Shown here: positions 57,801 through 64,000 of the stretch, piece after piece
Layout: each line of letters starts with the position of its first letter
Position numbering within the stretch: the first letter of the stretch is position 1
Source of the DNA: Anaeramoeba flamelloides
Taxonomy: Eukaryota > Metamonada > Anaeramoebidae
Reading direction: 5' to 3'
Length of the DNA stretch: 64,000 bases
NCBI GenBank assembly: GCA_027625915.1
Contig: JANTQA010000032.1
Location: 7,564,001-7,628,000 of the forward strand
Notes under the pieces: model-generated
The model's database searches: none
Seen by the model: the letters and a program-made list of their open reading frames with translations, nothing else
Told to the model about the DNA's origin: nothing
Position numbers and translations under genes: made by a program

Positions 57801-58230
57801 ATTGCCCCCATTGTTTAAAGTCAAGAGCAATGAAGAATCTTATTTCCTTGGCTCCTACTTCCTCCAGCGCGAATTCATAGATGGCCAGAAAAGAGCGAAG
57901 GATATCCAACGCACCTTCCACAAACTTGGCAAAATGTACTTCCTTACGCATCTATATACTAATGAAAATCCAGAAGAGCCCTTTGAGACAGCCACTTTTG
58001 CAATTGAAAAGGATAATTTCAGATTCAGGATCGCTCATGGGAAGTTTACCAATTTCTCATTTAAAATGCCATGGAAATTAATTCAGGACAAGAAAAATGA
58101 TCGTATATTGATTATAGGCCAAAGACACGCCAATAAAATAGTACCAAGATATTATTTACTTGCTATAGATACTCTACAAGCTCAATTTATCGCCAGTTCT
58201 GTTGATTTTTTTCAAAAGAAATTCAAATAA
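54889..58230 (+). CDS. Large protein with N-terminal CH-like and C-terminal PH-like domains
   Basis: Intronless frame of 1113 aa starting at AAACAATGTCC. Residues ~25-140 look like a calponin-homology-type helical domain: VVIEWFRMMF, NVLFLLQLINILRP, then LRRAQIQENLTLYRD and IFEVSEIFNNPKQGRKKLLE, ending LYEWNKKNGL. Residues ~150-690 are a low-complexity Ser/Glu/Asn/Lys region containing three copies of a GKKKKFLAKKKIGKNELNDE unit and a short coiled coil (~500-550). After ~700 the sequence is globular again: a PH-like fold (~820-930, RAGKLWLREDYLSIEINGIG and the closing RRVLLYLLIKIF) and a second related block (~985-1113, FLGSYFLQREF, ATFAIEKDNFRFRI, RYYLLAIDTLQAQF). Expected role: actin- or microtubule-linked, membrane-associated adaptor. 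The CH and PH calls come from residue pattern only. It is followed by a strong hairpin and element F2. Confidence 0.7.
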   Translation: MSKLFATLTKYDLGTIRGKIKKERNEDLLTSSTVVIEWFRMMFKIKNLTEKEAFNENVLFLLQLINILRPTSEIQFTLIKLRRAQIQENLTLYRDVLIHEFGYEESGIFEVSEIFNNPKQGRKKLLETANYLYEWNKKNGLVRSKSKKKRKIYIIEKDLETRSPISRELNEKLQQIDLDNSNEDERSLLTKNVVYTLLNEENEDKKSSSDHDSKSSSNSNSNSSSGSESTPPEYDPMNEKSEQESSQNKQQSNSNSEKHSNSGNDQSEKSISEPKSSSESNGEQESSSESSSGFEIEEEAEKENGKKKKFLAKKKIGKNELNDEIQELSDKELKSPSATSSGIGSGSDSGGLMEEETEKEKGKKKRFLAKKKIGKNELNDEIQEKSGRGMESHSSFSSDNDNENDNDNENKNENENKNENENDTDNSSESSSGLMEEETKEEKGKNKKYLAKKKIGKNELNDEIQEQSGKELESPSAISSNTDNESELDSDLEFLKTQKQLKLRQKERKKKHSELKKLQDQMERLDLELNVLHKDYQFLNISDYSSSGNDFKNLDDSNTDQENFSPNSTSSNSHSNFSSDSDQIDENNKLRNQSTNKKLLENQQIPEKNKKTENDANKYMTIQHRKFQKQEDEKLGGTKNKNGQDLNSSSGSDGDDDDNKRHKGGKTKSNKKRRQIKISNSEKAKTKIKEKKNDQELDDYNNSPLITTYKDFRYYLKGNLEEIYPDPDPKYVCYGNDEKYLFELFEKSEEKIDPFILLNTLDNWEHFDKKNANIKKIFKNKGDINSEKLSKNGKLLKLKMRRYNRALGETNKWLNIGSCYHDIFVDNSNTGLFRAGKLWLREDYLSIEINGIGETFRMKWNSKVRIFLDLDKLKQFEIIDGAYGEKKNAKNKKKNKNKNVESIIVQTTTPQKRRVLLYLLIKIFSSGGKDALFGKRRKKTIEKIKKQNKKNPKINNTKFQKIDLSKIDYSILPPLFKVKSNEESYFLGSYFLQREFIDGQKRAKDIQRTFHKLGKMYFLTHLYTNENPEEPFETATFAIEKDNFRFRIAHGKFTNFSFKMPWKLIQDKKNDRILIIGQRHANKIVPRYYLLAIDTLQAQFIASSVDFFQKKFK
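55795..56320 (+). repeat. Three coding repeats in the CH/PH-like protein
   Basis: The ~100-nt unit encoding GKKKKFLAKKKIGKNELNDE plus IQE.S occurs at about 55800, 55970 and 56217, with differences at only a few codons, and each is followed by a variable acidic Ser/Asn-rich spacer. High nucleotide identity, including the A-run, suggests recent duplication or gene conversion. Confidence 0.85.
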
Positions 58231-58411
58231 ACAATTTGCAAATCCTTTCATTTATTTTTATTTTTTTTATTTTTTTTTATTTTTATATTTTTTATTTTTG
58301 ATATTTTGACTTTTTCTTTGGTTACTGATTTTTAAAAAAATATTCACATTAAAGCTCTCATTTTTTTTTTTATTTTTATTTTTATTTTTTTTATTATTAC
58401 ACCTCTTTTTT

Positions 58412-58454
58412 AAAGTATGGATAAAGGCATAAATGCCTTTTCAGCCCATACTTT
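58412..58454. other. Two-tier perfect hairpin in the 3' flank
   Basis: An outer stem AAAGTATGG/CCATACTTT (9 bp) encloses an inner stem AAAGGCAT/ATGCCTTT (8 bp) with a 2-nt loop and a small asymmetric internal loop. T-rich tracts lie on both sides. It sits 180 bp after the stop codon of the CH/PH-like gene and could be a transcript 3'-end structure or a small-RNA precursor. Confidence 0.7.
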
Positions 58455-58651
58455 TATTTTTATTTCTTTTTAAAACTTTTTCATATTTTAATATCCAAGA
58501 ATTTAAAAATTATTAATTCATAGATACAGAATTAATACAAAAGCAAAAAAACATAAAATTATCAAAGGATTTTTCAGATTACAAAATATCAAAATATTGA
58601 AATTTTTACAAGCTTGTATATATATTTTCAAAATATTATAAAAAACTGGTA

Positions 58652-59200
58652 TTAAAAAGTAAACTAAATTCCAAAAATTTGGAAACAGTTTAAACAATTA
58701 AAAGAATAACAATATGCACTTTATATTCAATTTGTAATTAATTTTGATTTTTAGAAACTACATCATTTTTTGGCTTTTCTGTTTAGTTTTCATTTCCTTT
58801 TTTCCAGTTCCGTAATGTGTTTGTTTAGATCTCGTATTTTTTTTTTGATGGTTGATTGAAGATTAGTGTTGAGTTTTTTCAATAGAAAAATCACATACAA
58901 TAAGTTGATGGTATCTTAGCATTTGATCGATCAACGATTATTGGTGAAATTAAAACAAATTTTCAAATAGAATTTTTTGTTACTCAGTTTCATTATTTTG
59001 GACACATCACATATTTTGGTTTTTTCAATATATATATTTTTCTTTTATTTGGATAAAAATTAATACTTATAAAAGATTTAATACCCGATTACTTAAAGGT
59101 GGTTTTATATCAAGTTTGTAAAAATATAATAAATTGAGTTTTTTTTTCCCTATTTTTGATTTTGGGTTTGTCCAAATTTTTGGAATGGGGTTGAGTTTTA
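58652..59200. mobile_element. ~550-bp TIR element F2, copy 2 (3' of CH/PH-like gene)
   Basis: Starts TTAAAAAGTAAACTAAATTC and ends TTTGGAATGGGGTTGAGTTTTA. The ends are inverted copies; the inner block ATTCCAAAAATTTGGA is perfectly repeated. The body aligns along its length with 26721-27272. Like that copy, it begins about 400 bp after the stop codon of a large gene and lies in the same orientation. Confidence 0.7.
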
Positions 59201-59549
59201 AAATAAAAATTTATCACACGTAAGGAAATGGAATAAAACAAAGAGAATTTTAGTTAATTTGATTAACTATTTTTTTTTATGAAACATTTTTGAACATTTA
59301 AAAAAAAAAAAAAAGATAAAAATAAATTGTACAAAATGTATATTTTGGTTATCAAGTAGAATGTTTATTTAATAAAAATTTCAATTATTAAGCTATTTTT
59401 TTTTTTTTATTATTCTGATTTTTATTATTAATTATTTCTGTTATTTTTATAGCTATTGTGAAGTATCACGATTTTTTTACAATAAAAATACAATTTTGAT
59501 ATGATCAGAAATTCCGAAAAGTATATCTGTTTAATAATATGCCCCCCCG

Positions 59550-59580
<31 letters not shown>

Positions 59581-60691
59581 ATTATATCAGTGTAATTTAA
59601 ATAGAATAAAAAAATTTTTCTAATTTTTTTTCCTTCCACTCTAATTAAAACTGCATTTTTTACAAAATAAGAATTCAAATATTTAAAAAATTTCAATTTA
59701 TCATTTATTGTGATAGTTCTAAATTTTTTTACAATGGGGTTACTTTCCCAAAAATGGATTAATTTTTTAAATTTTTTTTATTAAAAGTTGCAGTTTCCAA
59801 CTGATCAAAAATAATTAATAAAATACAAGAAACTTATCTTGAAATTAGGAAAATTCAAAGAAAAAATATAAGTTATTGGGCGAAAAGGATATTAGAATAT
59901 TATTAGTTCCCTTTTTTAAAAAAAAACTTTTTTAACATATTTTTGATTAATCATCCATGGGTTTAATTGGTTCTCTTTTCCTTTTTCCCATTGAAAAAGA
60001 AAAAGATAAAAAATGAATACGAAAAAATGGAAAATAATTACAATCGGATAATAATATAATAAATGAAAAATTTAATAATGATAAAATAGGAAAATTGATT
60101 TAGGATTCAAATACTGAATTATTAAATGTTAATATTCTTGCCCCAACGATCAAAGAAAAGCCATCTTTAAAATAAATAACAATTATAACAACTTTAATCA
60201 TTTATTCAATAATTAAATTGATTGTCTTCAAAAGTTATTTTTTTTAATTACATTGGAAGTTCACCGTTTACTAAGTCATGGTTTGATATTTAGCATATTT
60301 TTTTCTATAATTATACACAATGAAATAGCAAAAAAATGTATTTTAATTACGTTAATGAAACTGTATTTTAAAGGCTATTATTACTAATCACCAATTATAA
60401 AATAGAACAATCTCAGTTATATTAAAAAAAACCTAAAAGAATAAAAGACTTTAACACCACAATTTAAAGTATTTTGAACTATTTTAAATTATTAATAAAA
60501 AAAATTGTTACTTATTCTTTAACTTTTTTTTTAACAATCAGACTGGATTATATATATATATAATATTTTAAAGAATACTATTACATCTGATTTTGGATAA
60601 CGTGTTATTCAGAATTTATTTTTTTAAAAAAATAATTGAAATTTTCAAAAATTGAATATTTCGAGGAAACAAAATAATTTTGATGGAAATA

Positions 60692-60696
<5 letters not shown>

Positions 60697-60724
<28 letters not shown>
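60697..60724. repeat. (AT)n microsatellite
   Basis: About 28 nt of alternating AT. A shorter tract of the same type lies at about 60550-60564. Confidence 0.85.
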
Positions 60725-60728
<4 letters not shown>

Positions 60729-60949
60729 TGTTGGTTACTGAGTGTCTAATTATATTACTTGAAAGATAAAAATTGTTAATTACAAAGTGAAAAATGCTTA
60801 TTTATCATTGATAATCTTTTATTAGGTTCTTACCACTCTTAAATAATTATTGGAAGTGTGACCCAACCTTATAGATTTTCAAAAATTTAATTGAATATGA
60901 TTTAATCTTTGATTATAACTCCTTATTACAATTCTGTGAATGTTGACAA

Positions 60950-61100
60950 CAATTATCTAGAATTCAAAATACTTTACGATTATCATTGATTTTACTCAAT
61001 TCTTTTAAATTTTGGAAAACGAACGACATTATTTTTAATTTTTAAATTAAATGGTAAATTTTCTTTTTATTTATTAAATTAAAAAAAAACTCAATGATAG
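60950..61100. repeat. Modular nested-palindrome repeat, fragment
   Basis: AGAATTCAAAATACTTTACG, ATTGATTTTACTCAATTCTT and TTTAAATTTTGGAAAACGAA correspond to the A module. It is followed by a poor match to the B hairpin (TTTAATTTTTAAATTAAATG / TTTATTAAATTAAAAAAAAA). Confidence 0.35.
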
Positions 61101-62372
61101 TGGATTTATTTTGATTATTTTCATCTAAATATTATTATTATTTTATTATTCTAATATTTTTCTTTCTTTTCCCTTTTCACTCTTGAAAATTTTTCTTGAA
61201 TTACTACTTTCTTTCAATAAACAATAATGAATAAAAATTCCATTCACTTTCAATAATTAACTATCTGGGTTTTTTTTTAACAATTATAATTACACAGTTT
61301 AATTTATTCTTTAATATTGTTAATATTGGCAAAATTAATATTATTGTTATTACCCGAATAAGAAAAAAAAGTAAATGTTTAGCAAATCGATCACCAATTT
61401 CCCAAGCTCCATAAATAAAAAAAAATTAAAAAAATTCGAACTTTCATAAATTCTAGGAATTATTTTTATACATTTTGAAAAAAAACGATCATTTTTAGAT
61501 TTTATAATCAAAATCAGTCTTTAAAATATTATACCATTCTAATACTGTCTCAAAATAACTTTATCATACCTCCTAATGATTTTTAAATGTACTTAATTTT
61601 GGGAAAATAAATAATTTGTAAAATTTCGTCAAATTCTAAATTGTTTTAAAATAGTGAATTCAATTGAAATCAATTATCTATAGGTATTTTAAAAAACGCT
61701 TTTTTTCAGGCAATTTAATGAATGTTAATGTAATTTAGGCCAGAGTTTGGAGGTTGGGATCGTTTGGATGGTATGTTAATGTATTTTGGCAAGGATTTTG
61801 AAAAAAAAAAAAAAATAAATTAAGAGAGGGATCAAAAAAGCATAATTTTTTTTGAAGATAAAAAATTTTCACATAACTTTATGGTTAAAATTGGGTTTCA
61901 AAAAAAATTTTCTTACAATATTGAGTATTGATGATTTCAATATTTTGGATTGTAAACAATTTAAGTAATAAAATACTACTAATCAAAAAATATTCTTTTT
62001 GTTTTTTTCCTCCAACAATTCTTAAAAACCCATTAAAAACTTTTGTAGCAATGAAAATAATCAAGAAACTCTTCAAAAATAAGACAAAAAATTTCAAAAT
62101 TGATTAAAATTTGGAATTTAATAATATATACTTGATTTTCCTTCACATATTATTATAAATCGTAATCAGACAGCTCATAGCCTTTCCAAAATGTATAATA
62201 ACAATACTTTATAAATATAAGAATAAATTTGAGTAATAACTTGCAAAAAAAAAAAAAAAAAACAAGAGGGGAGTGAAACAAAAGAAAATTAGTAATTTAT
62301 TTATATAATACAGTTATGAATAAAAATCAAAAAAAAATTATTTTTCAAATTTTCTATTGACAAATTATTAAT

Positions 62373-64000
62373 TTAATTATTAATGTCATGAGTTAAATAA
62401 TTCATTCTGGCCCTTTCAATTTCTTGAGCTAATTCTTCATTAGTTTGAGGGAAGGGCAATTGGTCATCACTGGAAAAGATAGAACTTGAAAAATCGTTTG
62501 ATGATGAATTCTGTAATTTAATATCATTACTAATAATTCTATTTGTATTATGAATATCCAGATGCAAACTATTATTAATTTGGTTATTAACATTAGTTTT
62601 ATTAAAATTAATATTAATTTCGTTATTAATAATGTTGCCATTTTGATTGTTATTAATAGTGCTTTCAATCATGTTATTGGTTGGGTTATTATTTTCATCA
62701 ACATTAACATACTTTTCTTTATTAGAAAAATCGGAATCTGTGCCAACGACTGAAATAAAAGCAACTTTATGTATGGTGTCTGAAAATTTGATAGTGTTAC
62801 TTGTCTCTGTTTCATCAAAGTCTTCAAAAGAAAATTGTTCTGATCCAAATTTTACTTTTTTTTTTTTTTTCATTTGATCAATATCTTTGGAATCATTTTG
62901 TGTTGTCTTCTTGAGATTATCTTGTTTATTAATATTTTTATTATTATGTCTATTCTTATTAACACTATCCTTTTCATTAATTGAAGAATTGCTTTTTTCA
63001 TCATTATTTTGATTTTTTTGATGAATATAATTATTATTATTTTCGTGATCATTACTATCTCCTTCATCATCATCGTCATCACTATCATTTTTGTTTGGTT
63101 TGGAAAAAAAAGTAATAAAATTAGAAAGATATTTCTGTTTATCTTTTTCATTTTTAATAAAATATGAAATATCTTTTGCACTTTTATTATCATTATCATT
63201 ATCATCATCACCATCACCACCATCATCATCATCATTATTATTATAATTATTATTATTTTTATTATTATTATTATTATTATTTTTATTGTTATCGTGTTTT
63301 TCATTCTTCTTCACATTTTGATTAATACTTCTGATGGTATTGAGATTTGATAATTCTATATCTTGTTTAATTATTCCAGCATTGATCTTGTTGTTATTTT
63401 TAATTTTATTACTAAAAGTTTTTAAAAAAGTTCCAGATTTTTTTCTTATTTTTCCTGAATAAGAAGAATTATTTGAGCGAATTGATTCAATAGATCTTTC
63501 TCGAAGATATCTTAATTTATCTTGACATTTTTCAATTTTTTCTAATAATTGTTTTATTTCTTTTTGATTTTTTGAACTTTCAACTGACAATTGCATAATA
63601 ATCACATTAATGTCTTCCTCATCAGAAAAATCATCAGAATATGAATAGGTTTCTAATTCGATATTATTAATTCCAGAATTCATTATTTGTAAGAGACTAT
63701 TATTATTATCATTAAGATTATTATCATTATTATTAATTATTGAATCCAAATTATACTGGTTATGATTAAAAGTTTTTAAAAAATTATTTATGTCATTATT
63801 CGCATCATCATCAGTTTTGTTAAATTGGTCTTTTTTTAATTTCATTTTTTTATATTCATTTTCTTTTTTTTCACGCAAGCCTATAAATATAAATACTGTA
63901 CTGATTGGAAATAAAACTAATAGAAAGAAATATTCGAAATAACTAATTGTTAAAGAAATTAGAATTACCAAATAAAGGTATAATCCAAAGAAAATTTTAT
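62373..64000 (-). CDS. C-terminal part of an Asn/Asp-rich membrane protein (5' end outside window)
   Basis: The open frame continues to the window edge; no ATG is visible near it, so the gene is partial. The first ~45 residues are two predicted membrane helices (FFGLYLYLVILISLTISYF and FFLLVLFPISTVFIFIGLR) followed by a basic KKEN..KKMKLKK stop-transfer. A cytoplasmic tail of almost 500 residues then follows. It is rich in Asn, Asp and Lys, with a short coiled coil (QLLEKIEKCQDKLRYLRERS) and a less repetitive patch near the end (VKFGSEQFSFEDFDETETSN, THKVAFISVV-like). This layout fits the end of a multi-pass receptor or channel with a long regulatory tail. The family cannot be assigned. CAT/CAA-type trinucleotide runs on the plus strand (63190-63290) encode the Asp/Asn tracts. 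The stop is TTA on the plus strand at 62373-62375. Confidence 0.6.
   Translation of the reverse strand, partial: KIFFGLYLYLVILISLTISYFEYFFLLVLFPISTVFIFIGLREKKENEYKKMKLKKDQFNKTDDDANNDINNFLKTFNHNQYNLDSIINNNDNNLNDNNNSLLQIMNSGINNIELETYSYSDDFSDEEDINVIIMQLSVESSKNQKEIKQLLEKIEKCQDKLRYLRERSIESIRSNNSSYSGKIRKKSGTFLKTFSNKIKNNNKINAGIIKQDIELSNLNTIRSINQNVKKNEKHDNNKNNNNNNNKNNNNYNNNDDDDGGDGDDDNDNDNKSAKDISYFIKNEKDKQKYLSNFITFFSKPNKNDSDDDDDEGDSNDHENNNNYIHQKNQNNDEKSNSSINEKDSVNKNRHNNKNINKQDNLKKTTQNDSKDIDQMKKKKKVKFGSEQFSFEDFDETETSNTIKFSDTIHKVAFISVVGTDSDFSNKEKYVNVDENNNPTNNMIESTINNNQNGNIINNEININFNKTNVNNQINNSLHLDIHNTNRIISNDIKLQNSSSNDFSSSIFSSDDQLPFPQTNEELAQEIERARMNYLTHDINN

Larger units (their letters stand above)
58231..62372. 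other. 4.1-kb interval between convergent genes
   Basis: Between the stop of the CH/PH-like gene (+) and the stop of the membrane-protein gene (-). It holds T-rich TTTTATTT arrays (58250-58300), the hairpin at 58412-58454, element F2 copy 2 (58652-59200), an A-run of about 28 nt at 59551-59578, an (AT)n tract (about 60697-60724) and a palindrome-family fragment (about 60950-61100). No gene is seen. The open frame 61885-62097 has no support. Confidence 0.6.

Noticed and set aside
62870-63304. Met/Ile-rich minus frame
   Set aside because: Out-of-frame shadow of Asn/Asp codon runs in the membrane-protein tail.
1-64000. CRISPR array, operon or bacterial gene cluster
   Set aside because: No regularly spaced direct repeats, no ribosome-binding sites, and genes have spliceosomal introns.

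Overview
The window is about 80% A+T eukaryotic nuclear DNA. Genes are sparse, introns are spliceosomal with GT...AG ends (often GTAATT, GTATTT or GTAAGT at the 5' end), homopolymer A/T tracts are long, and proteins are full of Asn, Lys, Ser and K-E runs. This suits a free-living amoeboid protist. The mix of TORC1 Raptor, a WDR44-like protein, PH and CH-like modules and K-E-K-E tracts reminds me of Anaeramoeba, with dictyostelid or archamoebid relatives as alternatives. I cannot decide the genus from sequence alone.

Layout, left to right. (1) 223-2968 (+): 3' part of a WDR44-like WD40 gene with a 1.76-kb intron. (2) 7066-11275 (+): coiled-coil/PH protein whose PH domain is split by a 3.1-kb intron. 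(3) 16300-26314 (+): Raptor, the TORC1 scaffold. Its 47-codon first exon lies 3.7 kb upstream of a 6.15-kb second exon. (4) 27685-28500 (-): intronless nucleotidyltransferase of the RlaP/YcgL type, probably acquired horizontally. (5) 33880-40352 (+): secreted, tail-anchored protein with two C39-like papain-fold domains, the second apparently dead; the second domain is interrupted by a 4.9-kb intron. (6) 42249-42704 (+): a LINE-like 3' fragment. (7) 46000-46699 (+): U1 snRNP protein C in three exons. (8) 54889-58230 (+): large intronless CH-like/PH-like protein. (9) 62373-64000 (-): C-terminal part of a membrane protein running off the window edge.

The genes are housekeeping or signalling genes (TORC1, Rab/WD40, phosphoinositide binding, splicing) and are not an operon or a functional cluster. 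What unites the window is the non-coding fraction. Four genes each carry one oversized intron (1.76, 3.14, 3.72 and 4.92 kb) beside ordinary introns of about 110-200 bp. Those introns and the intergenic DNA share several repeat families found here by reading: a modular nested-palindrome family (about six copies), a 375-bp foldback element (two copies, both in large introns), a TTAA-flanked 930-bp inverted-repeat element, a 550-bp element with 36-bp terminal inverted repeats (two copies, each about 400 bp 3' of a large gene), and several older dispersed repeats and a local duplication. Exon joins were inferred by hand from reading-frame phase and family homology; no alignments were run.
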